From the NCBI GenBank assembly GCA_002633005.1, contig NMRA01000040.1, positions 1,148,423 to 1,212,422 of the forward strand: a stretch of DNA of 64,000 nucleotides. The letters run 5' to 3'. The notes under the pieces are model-generated. The model ran no database searches. It was not told where the DNA came from and was given only the letters and a program-made list of their open reading frames with translations. Positions within the stretch are counted from its first letter, which is position 1, and every line of letters starts with the position of its first letter. Below are positions 1 through 12,047 of this stretch, one piece after another. The position numbers and the translations under genes were made by a program. Source of the DNA: Phoronis australis (Eukaryota > Phoronida > Phoronidae).

Positions 1-184
1 TGAAGGAAAAGTTCCAAGTAGAAATTTGTTTCTGGCATTCTAATGCTGTGCTAATCTCGTATGTTGGTAAATTTGTTTTTAATTCTATGTTTCTGTGGTG
101 CTTTAAGCAACTGGTGTATAGGATGTGCTTGTATTATGAAGATTACTCACATTTTGCCCCTAGCCTATTGAGGAGACAATGACC

Positions 185-308
185 ATGCCTTTCCATTTTG
201 CAAAGTATGCCCTCTACTGGCCACTTTATGGTACCAATAAACAACCCTAGAAGGATACCGTATGCGGTGCAATTGTGGGCGCATTTCAACGCTCCGCGTT
301 GCTCTTGT
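185..308 (+). repeat. 3' end of the CCTAGTGG repeat family, copy 1
   Basis: A 3'-terminal fragment of the dispersed repeat also seen at 11.2, 21.1, 28.9, 40.4 and 45.7 kb. It has the shared tail: an AATAAACAACCCTAGAAG-like stretch, the sub-terminal TGTGGGCGCA (274-283), a perfect 6-bp hairpin CAACGC-TCC-GCGTTG (287-301) and the terminal CTCTTGT. The CCTAGTGG motif itself has decayed here. Confidence 0.75.
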
Positions 309-2444
309 CAATAATATCCGACAGTCTTGAAAAATCATTGTGCGCCAAATTTCTAGACAACGAGCCTCGCTGCTATGTCGTTATTTAGCTGTGAACATAC
401 ACTTCAAACTTCCGCAGTGCTTCAAAAAGAACTCAAAAGTTTTGCAGATCTCGCGAGGCATGTGTCCCACTATGGTCTGGCCTTTCAGAACAGGCACAGT
501 GTACTTGTCAACTGGAGTGAACCTCGCTCACTCGGCACACACACGCAGGCGAACTTCAAAACAAACCTCACGTGACAACAACATGGGTGTTCGCTATATT
601 TTTCTCATGTTGCGGGGTGCGATCTAGCATAGATTTGGACTCAATCCCGACTCTACAGGAACTTAAAAATCTTAGGGATGCTCTTTCAAGAATTCAAGTT
701 GCCCTATCGACGATCATGAGGCAACAATGCATCAGTCAGTGAGTTTTCGCCCCGGGATTTCCCCACAGTATTCTGAAAAAGGATCGTAATTTAACAACGA
801 AGTTCGATAGCACTGCAGCACAATTTTGCGGAAAGTCTGTCATAGGCTACAGATCTACGTTGCAGAGCATAAATTTGATGAATCCTAGCTTCTGATTTCA
901 CCTGTTTCAGAGACTGGGTTTCAACCGCCTTAGGCTACAATAAGCGCCCCCCTTCTCGAAATGAACTGTTGTAAGTGCCCTGGACGCTTATTAGGGCGAA
1001 TATGGTATAGCAAATTAAGAATTATGTAACAAGGCATAATGTTCACATCCTTTCTGTTAACAAACTAAAAGCCTTTTGAGCACAGTTTTGTACCTCAGAC
1101 CAGATAGAAAATCATCTACTATTCACTTCTATTTCTGTGACCCGAGTTCCTGTGCATCAGTTCAGGAATGATTCCTGAATGAGGATCATGTTGTCCTTGA
1201 AAATGTATTGACATCACCGTAAGCGTAAATGCGTTGTTACTTTGTTTGGTTGTTTTTGATTTTCATTTTGATGTTTTTCTACAAACTCGATTATTTATGG
1301 TCCAAATTTTACCTGTTCTTTGCATATGACGAATGGTATTTAATAAGTTAGTGAAGTACGTCGCATCTCCCCTGCGCAACCAACGTTCGGCTACTGAGGT
1401 CAGCCCTGACTCATGGCGAGGGACCCTTTAAGGTAATAAATTAGAGGAAAAAAATTTAGTGGTCAGCTATTGTCTTATCTTTATCACCATATCGTGAAAC
1501 TGATGCAAAGTACCAGCCTGAATTGATCAATTGCCATGTGGCTACACAGACTGTGAGCATGGTGTGTAGGAAAAAAAACATCCACACACTGTGATGTTTC
1601 TACAAACAAAAACGAATTTTATCTCCAAACAGTGAGCTCCACACCTCAATTGCAATAGCACACACCTGTTCTTGTTATTGCTGCCCTGCAGTTGCCATTG
1701 ACTCTTTGCCGAGGAAATAATTGCATGCTAAATTTGCTTTGATTTTCAATTAATAGGGCAAATATATTTTAAAAGGTGACAAAAACTTAAAATACGTATA
1801 CCTCTGTTGTCTAAATATAAAAATTCCGCACCGCAAACCAAGGAGTGTAGTGAGTTTTAGTCAATGAGCTGAATGTCAGCGATGGGAAATATTTGCTGTG
1901 TTCGGAGAATGACACAGTATTTTTTAATCTCTTTGTCACAGGAATTTCACTCATTCAAGGCCTGGGTAGCTAACTAATGTGTTCATCTTGCCCCGTGGAG
2001 CACAGATGTCTGTGAAGGGCAAGCCAGGCGGTTCGGCTCCACCGAGTAGCAGCTTATACAAATGTTTCTGGCCTCTAAGTGGGAATTATCCTTTTACCTT
2101 AAGCTCATTAATACTTGTATTATACCATTTAACCCTGTGAAGTTACTGAAGTTACGTCTCCACCAAATGGTTATTTGTTGCCAGTCAGTCGCCCAGCCAT
2201 AACGGAAGTCGCCGGAGACCACTGCCTGTATCTTAGTTTCCGTCTAAATTTATTTTTGTTATTTTCGCAAGTTTAATGGTCAGGATTTTCTTGCTGTATA
2301 GCAATTTTATTCAATTATTTTGATATTGCATATTCGTTGTTTTGTTCATACTGTTTGTTTACCAGAGTTAATTACACCCAGTAAAACGTGATTAACTTAG
2401 CCCGCCATAGACGATTGTTATTCAATCGTTGACTCAGGACTACG
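309..2444. other. non-coding, no recognisable feature
   Basis: AT-rich sequence with only short chance reading frames. I searched it for the missing first anosmin exon (a signal peptide followed by closely spaced cysteines and a GT donor in phase 0) and found nothing convincing. Confidence 0.5.
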
Positions 2445-2970
2445 ACTGATCCGTACTTTTATGCAAGTGTCTGAAACTATCTTTGTATGTTTACCGCATT
2501 TATGATTTGAACCATTTATTCCTATAAAACAGCCGGAGACGGCATGCCTTCGTCTTTCGCTAGTGCAGTGGTCTCAATCAGTCCGCAATGGGTCATCAGC
2601 TGCAGTTCTGAGTTCGGCAAATTATTTAGCCACATTTTGTCAACAATTTCAGTTCAAATTGTCTCTACTTGGGTTTTATTAAAGTTAAGGTCTGTTGTCG
2701 ATTATTTTATCCCTGTTTGCTGGCTGGTAACAGACATTGCTCCAATCGTCCAGTCGAGGTTATTAAGCCTGGGTTCCTGAATGAATTGTATTTCTGGTTT
2801 CGCGGTTAGTTCAAAATGGTGGTGTGTTCTTTGAGTTGGAATTGTGAGTGGCACATTTATTTAAACTTCTTACACTAGGGATTCTGTATTGGTTATGAGA
2901 TAAATACTGGTGGTTCCTTATAATGTCTTCTAACCATTTGATAAGAGTTAAAATGTGTGCTACTAGGACT
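2445..2970 (-). mobile_element. partial copy of the TTAA-flanked DNA element
   Basis: This stretch is the diverged reverse complement of about 12048-12575, the left part of the TTAA-flanked element at 12.0-14.6 kb. Shared blocks include TTTTATGCAAGTGTCT near 2457, CTGGCTGGTAACAGACAT near 2722 and AGCCTGGGTTCCTGAATGAA near 2765. The match runs to the element terminus, read here as GGACTTATAAG near 2967. The other end is not visible. No coding capacity. Confidence 0.7.
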
Positions 2971-5477
2971 TATAAGTTTCAGTCGTAGTCAGAAACCAAT
3001 GGGTGTTTGTAAGTAGAGCATAAGCAACACAACTCGTTGTCCAATAAATTTGCCTTTTTGATAACAGTTTGTATCAACTCCTTTACAACTACATGCCAAG
3101 TTGAAAACTGAATAGCTTCTGTATTTGTCAGTGTTAAAATAATTCTGATAAAATCCTTGCGCCTCCACACTACCATTTCAGTTGAGAATAGGTGTATAAT
3201 GTAATGTCATTTTGTTTCCTTTAAATCATAGAAGGATTGCATGCAATACAAAGGTGTTCTCATACAATTCTTGAATGAGTCAGCAAGGTTGTTATGAATG
3301 TATTCTTATAAGCAGTCAGTGAAAAGGTGTAAAAGGAAGGAAAATATTCGAAGAATTGCTTGGTGTAGGTGTGCCTCTTGTCTATAGTTGTATGAAAATG
3401 AGCACATACTAGATTTATTATGTAACATGAATTTATTTCGCTTCTTGGTTGGCTTTGATTTTTTCCTAAGTGCATCATTGTCCCATTAAAGTTTTTCAGA
3501 GCTTGATTTGTTAGCCTGCTGGTGGCCAATGCGACCTCCAATTTTATTTGCCTAGCTGGTAAAAATCACAAGTTAGCACAGTCACGGTTCATACATCTGA
3601 GAAATGCAAAAATTCGAGACAAACAGGAGTCTGAATTGTTTGGCAAACACCAAAAGGGCCCACTCCTTACTGGTGCACTTGCTTTTTTCATAGGTTGGAG
3701 GTGGACTTGCGGGGGGGATATGGGGCTCGATGCACTCCCAAATTTCCTTTGCAGTAGAGAAGGTCGATCGGCTCTCAACTGTGCATCGCCTGTGGGGGCC
3801 ATACACTTGTACAAGATTTCCTTGTTTTGACTACCTCATTTTCTGTTTGAAAACCTGGAAACTTTGTCTGGTTGTATTTTATGAGTTGACGTTATGGTAA
3901 GCGTAGAGCCCTTTTGCCAGTTGCTATTTTCATACTAGGGAACATATTAGTTTTGGTGGTCCAGGTGTGGTGTTTTCATGAGTTTATAATACTAGCTCGA
4001 CTATAGGTTTATAGTTGTCCCTCTTGAAGGTTACTTTTGGCAGTTCATTCATTACATTCACGAATTCGCCATTATGCTTGAAAATGAGGTGTTGTGTCCA
4101 AACTACAATGGTTCTGCATGTTTGGAACATACACACTTTCACATATGTGTTGTTAAAATCAATGCTTTAACGAGGCATTGTGTTCTTAATTACAATGCAG
4201 AGCAATCATTTTTGCAGTGCCACCAAGGTGTGCAAGTAGTAAATGGGAAGCCATGTAACTAGAGGATTTTCTCCCTGGCTCTTTTTCTTGGAGTCAGGAG
4301 GTGAATGATTGCTTTCAGCCACTAATACCTTACCCAATCAGTGTTTGAAAATATTTGGTGACTGCTAAGAAAACAATGGTCAATGGAATTTTAGATTTAA
4401 TTTTTATTAACTAAGTGCTCCTTATGTACTAAGTAGGTCAACTCTGAATTGAGAAATATCTTTCAACCTGAGTTTCCATGGATATTAATTTACAGTAATC
4501 TTACCAAATCCTTAAATTGCTGATTATTTTGCATTTATGGCAGTAGTCAATTAACTATGGTGATATTATCCCCTTGATAAAGTTGATCTGCTCTGAGGTA
4601 TAACATTACCTGTAGCCTGGTCAGATAAGTTTCTGTCTCCTTTATTCAAACTGCTTTGCTATTCTTTATTGATCAGAACTTAACCAGGAGCTAGCTTTAC
4701 CATGAGCTTAGGGCCATTGGCTCTATGGTATTAGAAGACTTTTCAATGACTCTCTCTTGCTTTTCATTTTCTGAATGGTTTGTACACACAGGGCATAAGA
4801 CATGTTCATGCTAAGGATATTAGGCACATTGGTATTCTAACTCAATGCATTGGCCCATTGAAGTAAATTCTTTGCAAATACTCCAGAGCAGAGAATGGTT
4901 GGTTGACCCTTTTCCTACATCCTAACTGAAAGTCTGAATCACTCTACCATTACCTGCTTATGCTCATTGTGTTTCTTGTATGAGGCTAGTGAATTGCTAC
5001 AGAAGCTTAGGTGCTGGCCTATTAACTTCTGTGAAAAGGAAGCCGTTAGCCCTTATAATTTACATTCAGGCTGTTGAGATGATTGAAAAATGGTTGGTTA
5101 TTCCATGTATTCTGTACCACCTTTTTGTTAGCTGTTACTGTTTTAATTGTTAAGGTTGAGAAGTTGTATTGTAGGCTTGTTGTAGGATCTTTTGTTGCCC
5201 TTCACCAACTGAGTGATGGAGTTGTGCCATGGGATTTCCTTTTCACTTTTACATGTTACTTTTTCCTGATGTCTGTTTGAAAACACCTGTCATTCTTGTG
5301 AGAACTATTTAATGAAGTGTTAAAGGAGAATGTCCCGCGATTTAATTAGTCTTTTTTACCGTCTTAATCGGTCTATATCCACATTGCCTCTTATACGGTC
5401 GACCTCACCTTGGGAGGTGAGAAACGACGCAGCGACGTCAGTGGTTCATCTGCAGAGTGAATGCCGCTATATTGCGG
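2971..5477. other. non-coding, no recognisable feature
   Basis: Upstream flank or 5' intron of the anosmin gene. Only short frames without domain signatures. A 65-residue frame at 5083 begins with a hydrophobic run resembling a signal peptide but lacks the cysteine pattern expected of anosmin exon 1 and was not accepted. Confidence 0.5.
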
Positions 5478-5740
5478 TGCATCGTTCCCGTTTGTCCGAG
5501 CTATGAAGCTGCAAAGAAAGCGGGTATATCGTTTTTTTGACTTCCTCGAGAGCCTGAAATGCTTAGGAAGTGGCTCGCGGTAGTGAAGAATGAAAAGTAC
5601 GCTGTTGATAGCAAGCATGAGGCCGTGAAGCTTCTCCGTGTCTGTGGCAGGCATTTCGTCGACAGTGATTTTTCTGACGAATTCCGGCTTACCAAAGAAC
5701 TATCCATACGTTTCGTTGCCTATGCACGTTCACAGCGCCT
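5478..5740 (+). pseudogene. THAP zinc-finger fragment with an in-frame stop
   Basis: One reading frame starting at the TGC of 5478 gives a THAP-type C2CH zinc finger: a Cys-x4-Cys pair, a basic linker ending in GISFF, the LPREPEMLRKWLAVV core, then VCGRHFVDSDF with the Cys-x2-His pair. THAP domains bind DNA and occur in host THAP proteins and in P-element and Kolobok-like transposases. A TGA at about 5535 interrupts the frame at a position one substitution away from CGA or GGA, and no start codon precedes the first cysteine. A CTGCAG acceptor-like site lies just upstream, so it may once have been an internal exon. I read it as a decayed transposase or THAP-gene fragment. Confidence 0.75.
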
Positions 5741-6579
5741 CTCTAGTATTTTTTTGATTAGTGTATTCCGGTTCGAACTGATAGCCTGTGAAACCTAACG
5801 ATCCGACCCGTGATTCGTCGGATGAGCTCTCGGCTAAGTTGGGATTGTCGCCGGGCGAGTTGCCATGTAGACGTTTATTATTCTGTGTTCTGTTACAAAA
5901 TGAATTATTGTCACCCTAACCAATGCTTATATCAAACTGAAACAGTCTTTCTCATTAGATACAATTTGTAATGCCTTTGGAGTATTCGTGAGGGCAAATG
6001 TTTTGAGAAGCCAACAATGAAAAAACCACTGCGTTACCGGCTTTAGATGCAATAAAGGTATATTAGTGCATGCTAATTCAGTGTTTGCTGACAGAAAGCT
6101 GTTGTGAAACAATAACTCGATTTTATATGCTGTGGTCACATGTTAGGGGAATCTTTATTTAGATATACAAATACATTATTCAAATCGTTACTGTACAACC
6201 TTTGTCCTGATGGTTCTGTGGAAGGGGAACCCGTCTTCGCGGCCCCCCGACAAGTAAGTAGATTTTCAGTTTCGTGGCTAATTCACCTAAATAAGTACAT
6301 GCACATTATTTTTTTAGCTCACTATTATAGTCTTTTCGTGACTGGAGGTTTTAGTTTCCAACTTAAGCTGGTTTATGTTGTCCAGTCCTGGTGGCCGCGA
6401 CGGGCCTGATCGGGTTCCGAGCCACTGGCTGGAAGTAACAAGCGTTTTGTGTGTTTAGAACTGAAAAAAATGCAAGTCTATAAGTACAACACACAGCAAT
6501 ATTCCCCCGTGTGTATTTCACGGAAGAATGATTCGAATTTATCACCAAACATACCTAAACTACCACAATCGACCATGGT
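5741..6579. other. non-coding, no recognisable feature
   Basis: Frames are short and lack domain motifs. Nothing links this stretch to the THAP fragment on its left or to the anosmin exons downstream. Confidence 0.45.
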
Positions 6580-6584
6580 AAATT

Positions 6585-6801
6585 CATAGGCGGATTTAGG
6601 AGGGAGGCCCCCTTTGCTGCCGCAAGCAAAGTAAAACAGCAACAGCGCAAAGCCTGAGGAAGTATAACTAGAACCCGTAGTGGAGAAGGGGGGTTCATAC
6701 TTCCGGCCCCGCGACTTTCGGGACACATTACAACTGCACTTTGCCCAATTTCGCGAGGCAACATGTTGGCCCACCCTTATGGTAACCTAGATCCGCCACT
6801 G
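6585..6801. mobile_element. 217-bp MITE with CAGTGGCGGATCTAGG-type inverted ends
   Basis: The left end CATAGGCGGATTTAGG is inverted at the right end as CCTAGATCCGCCACTG (13 of 16 positions match). A 5-bp AAATT lies directly outside both ends (6580-6584 and 6802-6806) and is a candidate target duplication. There is no coding capacity. Short non-autonomous DNA transposons with this terminus are common in invertebrates. The superfamily is not certain. Confidence 0.7.
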
Positions 6802-8836
6802 AAATTGGCCTACAGGCAAACTCTGTAGGCTATGGTATGCTCAAATACCTATAAATCCGTAACAGTGATATAAAACAACACGTTTGTTCAAGAACTCAAT
6901 GTATTTGTAAGGGGTCCAGGACGGAAGTTAACCGTTCATACTAGCCACAACTCCCTGAAACATCTACGCGTCGATGTAGTATGAAAGGGCCTTAAAAATT
7001 TAAGCATTGTGTTAATGAATGAGGTAACGTTATATAATTGAAAGTTTGACTTGCATATGAGTAATTAGGCTTAGAAGTGAGCTGGTGGTGGACCATTTCA
7101 TGTCGATTTGAAGTCTTGCTTTAAGGCATTTTCATACCCACTTCACTGCAATTTCAGGGAGCGACGATATAAACTGCGAAGTTTGTTGAACCTTTTAGAT
7201 CAGCTTCAGTAGTTAACAGACACCTAAGTTACCAAAGTTAAAAAGTGTAGATCATCGAAGTTATTACAAGTGCTCTGAAAACATGCAGATGTATATGATC
7301 AGATAATATAGGAAATTAAGTGCTTACAGTTGAAGAATGGTGAATATTTTTGAAAAAATTAAATAATATTGCTGTGTGTGCTGTCATTCAGAGCAAACCT
7401 ACTGATAACTTCAATGACAGTGAAGTTAACCATTCATATCTCATTAAATTGTAGACACTCTGCTGTTAAATCCATATGTTCACTTTGATTATTACTTGAA
7501 CTGTAATCTTTGATTCAGGACTGAAGGTAACCATTCATACCTACCGACACTCCCCAAAACTTTGACCTGTTTACGTAGTTATGGATGGTCCTTTAAAATA
7601 ATAGTGGTTATTGATCCATAAAGCAGGATTTGGTAAGTCTCACTGTAAACATTATACCAACTCATCGGAATGTGAGAGCTCACCATCACTGCATTTTCTG
7701 AATAGACAACCTAGTTAAGATTCTCACCACTGGACATCATGGATGGAGAACAATTGTTTCGATTAGTTGATGTGTTTATCACAGCTGCAGCAATAGTTGC
7801 TGCAGTAGCATATTGAGGTGACGATAAATGTGAGGAGTTGGCAGGATGCTCTTTTGATACCAGTACAAGTTTTATATGCCTAAAAAGCACAGAATAGTTG
7901 AAAAGTCAGTTTATGCCTTGAATGTTTTAACACAAATCTGTACCACCTACAGCCTAACATTTTCCACCAGTCCAAATAACCATTATGGTCAGTATGATAT
8001 ATCAGCTGTTGGTCACTTGTTGAATAAGTGGAAACAGGTTTTTATTATTTGCTGCTAATCATGGGGCATTCTCAGCATGCTTTGAATTACATCATTAAAT
8101 TGGTGGTATTTATGTTGCTATAGATACATGAAATACCTATTATGACATTTGAATCCTGAAGATTAAAAGTAATTTTCAAAACATTTTTAAAAAGACATGT
8201 AGCATTTACACCTCACACTATCGGGACGGGGGGGGGGTTCTTTTACAGTACCGGTGGCTCACAGCTTTTCATGTACTGCTGAAATGGGTGTAAGTTGGTG
8301 CCAAATGTTGGTTTCGAAACTAGTATGGTGTTCACTGATTTTGGTATTTTTCGCCAATTCATTTTAACAGCGGCAATTTGAATGAGTGTTGCCAGTTTTG
8401 CATTAAAATAGGTATCTTGCGTGCTTGTTTTTTTTTTCAGTGAGGGATTCTTTAGGGGTATTTTTTTTCTGTATGGTAATGAAGTGGGTCACTTTTTGTG
8501 TCAATAATTTGAATGAGTCACTTTTTGAGCTGAGTGAAGTGTGAAGCAATAGTGAAATGTTAGCTGTTTGCGAGCCAAAATGACTTCTCATATGAGTAAG
8601 GAACTAATTAAAACTAATTTTATTGTGGCAACTAAGTGTCCCAAATAACAAATGAGTTTCTTTGAGGGAATACGAGTTTATTGCTGCATTTACTGGTCAT
8701 TTTAACTGAAGTTATATTAGCCTTTCTCACTGACCAACACCAAAAACATTTCGGATTTTGGTGTGAAAGGCCTAAAGTGAACAGAGGTTTTATTTCTTAA
8801 TTAACCTCTAGTAACCAATGTTGTTTTACTTTTCAG
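6802..8836. other. non-coding, upstream intron or flank of the anosmin exons
   Basis: No domain-bearing frame. It contains a G10 homopolymer near 8227. The sequence just before 8837 ends in a pyrimidine-rich TTTTACTTTTCAG acceptor, so this stretch is probably the 3' part of the intron that follows the unseen first exon. Confidence 0.45.
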
Positions 8837-8896
8837 TGTTTGAAACCATGTGGTGAAAGATTCACTGGAGCAGAGCAGTGCAAGTTGGGTTGTATG
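8837..8896 (+). CDS. ANOS1: anosmin-1 exon: end of the N-terminal Cys-rich region
   Basis: This 60-nt exon lies between a TTTTCAG acceptor and a GTATGT donor. It encodes 20 residues with four cysteines (CLKPCGERFTG... then QCKLGC). It corresponds to the CLEPCKE...HQC..FC stretch of vertebrate anosmin-1, which sits between the N-terminal cysteines and the WAP domain. It is in phase 0 at both ends and joins in frame to the WAP exon at 18660 across a 9.8-kb intron. The upstream exon with start codon, signal peptide and first cysteines was not found. Identification rests mainly on the in-frame join and cysteine spacing, since the exon is very short. Confidence 0.75.
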
Positions 8897-11197
8897 GTAT
8901 GTAGGTACATCCTGCTGGTGTACGCTTAACTTTCATCTTCAGAATACAAAATTGCAGAACAGTAAATATTATTTCACAAAATGTTTCAAGAAAAGTAAAC
9001 AGGGTGAAAACTTAACTTCATTATTTGCAGTTGATATTATACAACTCTCATCAACAAACACACCCTGACTAGACTCGAGATGTTGACCCTAAAAATTAAA
9101 CAGTTGTTGCCCCTTTTCCCAGGTTACACATTCATTGATTTTGACCAAATAAATTTAGGTAGAGATTCCTGCCTATCCCCGATTTCCCGGGTTATGGCGG
9201 GGATACATCGGCCTCGGGGGTATTTTGATGAGCAAGACATTTAGATCCAAAAAACATTAACATAACTTGTGGCTTGCAAATTAAAATTAAATCGTGCAGG
9301 GTAGTGAATATAAGATTCATTAAGTAACTAGTTGACATTTGCTTTACCTTGCCTTCTCCCCCCCCTCCCCTACACAGTTGAACATTTCGTTACGCTTACA
9401 GAATAATTTGAGGGGGAGTGATGGACATGAAATGGAACATTTGCTTGCCATTTTAGGAGTCGAAGTAAGAATGTTCGTTTGTGGCGTGACTTGATTCGAG
9501 CTGACTGTGAGTTGACACGCGAGTAGATTTCTCGAAATTAATTTTTGTTGTCAAGCTACAAAAGCATTCGCAAAGTTGAGGAATGGACTTAGCTCTGCCA
9601 TGGCCAGTGCCACTCAGAATTCGCCATTGGCAAGCAGGCGATCGGCTAGTGCGAGCCAAACCTGAAATTCAAAAATTTTAGTGAACTTTTGAATAGAAAA
9701 TTGCCATTTTATCATTATTTTTGTCAGAATTTGACGAAACTTAATTGTGCTTTGTTTTATAGCTGTTTGACAATGTGTAGAACAGACTTAGACTGGACTG
9801 CTTTTGAGCCATTGAAGCTGAACAGTGTGGTCATTATTTTAACACATTTAATTTCAAGAAGCGGACAATTTTTCAAGTTTCCTGTGTAGTTACTATGTGC
9901 AGAACCTACATTCATTAGGTTTACTGCAGTTTTAGGAACTGGTCTATTTGCTACCATTTACATTAGGCCTAAAATATTTATTCATTTGGTGGTGCGCTAG
10001 CAAAGGTTTGTGTGGGAAGCAGAATTCTTCAACTACAAATAAAATATTTGGGATTGGTACTAACATCCCCTGACTACCTTATAATGCTTTTGATGTACAT
10101 TCTCTTCCTTTTATGTGCTAATGGTTAAGGAAAGTACATTAGAAGGCCTTTACCACTGCCTCTAAAGCTTTGGTATTACCGAATCTTCAGTCATTTGGAA
10201 CTCTGAACTTCAATCTTTTTTCGAAGTTAACAATCCTAGTTAACTCCGAAGTTATGAGGGGGACTTAACTACGATGCCGTCGGAGTAATCGGCTGGCGTC
10301 ACTGCGTTTGTCAACAGCGGGCAGTAACTGGTTAATATTTGTTAATAGTTTGTTCCAATATTTGTTATTTTGGCAGTATAAACGTTCTGTTTCAATTTGT
10401 CTGTGTGCTTGTTGGATTCTTTCCTGAGAAAATCCTAAAAAATCCCTGAACGTTTGGTGAATGCTAAACAAGTTCCCGCCAAACGTCATACCGCCTTTAC
10501 ACTGATCTGCTGCAAGCCACAAGACTCCGATTTTCTGTTAAATGTCGCCAGTCTTTATCTCAACCTGGCAGCCCTTGGTTGCCTTCTGAAGTTGAGGTCC
10601 TCGTGTCTGTGTGATGAGAGGGGGAGGTCCTTGCCATTTTTGATGGCATGGACAAAAACAGTAAGGCGTGGGGACATATACAGGCCCAATTAGATAAATT
10701 AGTTATATGTAGCTCATTGTACAGGCCAGGGTCATATTGGCGCTACCTTGTGATAACTTTGCTGAACTTTAACTCTGAAGTTGGTGTGGAACACTCATGC
10801 TCATCTTCCGGTAAACCACAGTTAACAAAACTCATTCTTTCAAATTAGCACTTTTGGTGCTGTGACCTAGGTTCCAGTCGGGCCTTGTATGCAAGTGATT
10901 ATCAGAATTCATGATAGTATTCATGTATACCTGTTTATCCTTGACACACTCTTGTTTGAAAGGATTCTTGTAATCCTTGAGCAGTTAAATTACCTATTCA
11001 CACTGACACACATTGCTGTCTTCGTATCATTTATTTTTGAATAGGAAACATTTGACATGTAACTCTCAAGTGTTGTGAGCTCACAAAAGTGACCACTGTT
11101 TGACCCAATTTTAAATTCTGGTAGTCAAGAGGTGAAGAGTTAATGAAGATGAAATGCAATTTCTTTCATTTGCGGCCATTTAGCGTTGTGCTTTTTA
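8897..11197. other. intron sequence without recognised elements
   Basis: First part of the large intron between the Cys-rich and WAP exons. It is AT-rich, with only short frames lacking domain motifs. Confidence 0.5.
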
Positions 11198-12047
11198 TGC
11201 GCCCACATATTTATATGTGGTCATATATTACCGTCATCTCTGGGTGTCCGGCATCCGCGGCTGTATCTCCTAAACCCTCATAGGATCTTGATCAGATTTG
11301 GTAGATGTGCTCTTAATTATGAAGCTGACTATGGATGACGACGAATTTGGGACCTCTCCAACTATCGCTGTGTTCCCTATTGGCAATTTTAGTTTTTTAC
11401 GCTTACCTCTGTATCTTCCTCAATGGATTTTCATAACATTTGACAATTCGGCATCTATTGTTGAGATGATGCCATCCTCCTGTTTTTGGACGGATTCGAG
11501 GTACTGTACTGTGCGACATGTAGTGGTCATTTTTACTGTTTTCGCCCTTCTATCAACCAAACTGCTCTAGGGATGATTTTAAAAATTGGCTTATATGTTT
11601 TAACTGTGAAGAGGGCAGCTGACGATGATTTTCCGAAGATTTCGACTACTACGGCGCCTCCTAGTGGCAGTTTGCTTTTGTGCCTATGGTATCTCCTAAA
11701 CACTCTACAGGATCTTTATTAAATTTTGGTGGTGTATTTATATGAAGTTAACAACAGATGATGACTTTCGTACGGATATGACTACCGGTGTGCCCCCTAG
11801 TGGCAGTTCTAGTTTTTTACATTTACCTGATATCTTCAAAGGTCGCCGATGGATTTTCATAAGATGTTGCAGATAGGCATCTATTAGTGAGTTGACGCTA
11901 TCCTCTAGTTTTCCGTTTTATTCGTGGTATTTTGCGCCACCTAGTGACCATTTTTACTTTTTTCAAATCTTGTTGTTTGGCGTCTGCTCCTCTGTCAACC
12001 AAACCACCCTAAGAATGGTTATGGAAATTACCATGTATGTTCTTTAA
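11198..12047 (+). repeat. CCTAGTGG repeat family, copy 2, 5' part
   Basis: The copy starts at TGCGCCCACA (11198-11207), which merges into the palindrome CCACATATTTATATGTGG (11203-11220). It contains CCTAGTGG-type motifs at 11654, 11790 and 11934 within a loosely repeated internal module (phrases such as GCTGTATCTCCTAAACC, GCAGGATCTTTATTAAATTT, TCAACCAAACCRCTCTAAG). It is interrupted at 12044-12047 by a TTAA-flanked insertion and resumes at 14553. Confidence 0.8.
11790..11803 (-). promoter_or_regulatory. CTCF-core-like motif inside the repeat
   Basis: GTGCCCCCTAGTGG on the + strand. Its reverse complement fits the 14-bp vertebrate CTCF core consensus (CCASYAGRKGGCRS, quoted from memory) at every position. 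Binding is not shown by the sequence; this is a motif match only. Confidence 0.4.

Noticed and set aside
287-301. CAACGC-TCC-GCGTTG hairpin as a rho-independent terminator
   Set aside because: Eukaryotic DNA; the hairpin is part of the repeat family end.
5083-5280. Frame starting MKNGWLFHVFCTTFLLAVTV as a possible signal peptide of anosmin exon 1
   Set aside because: No downstream cysteine pattern, and no in-frame GT donor of the right phase near the expected length.
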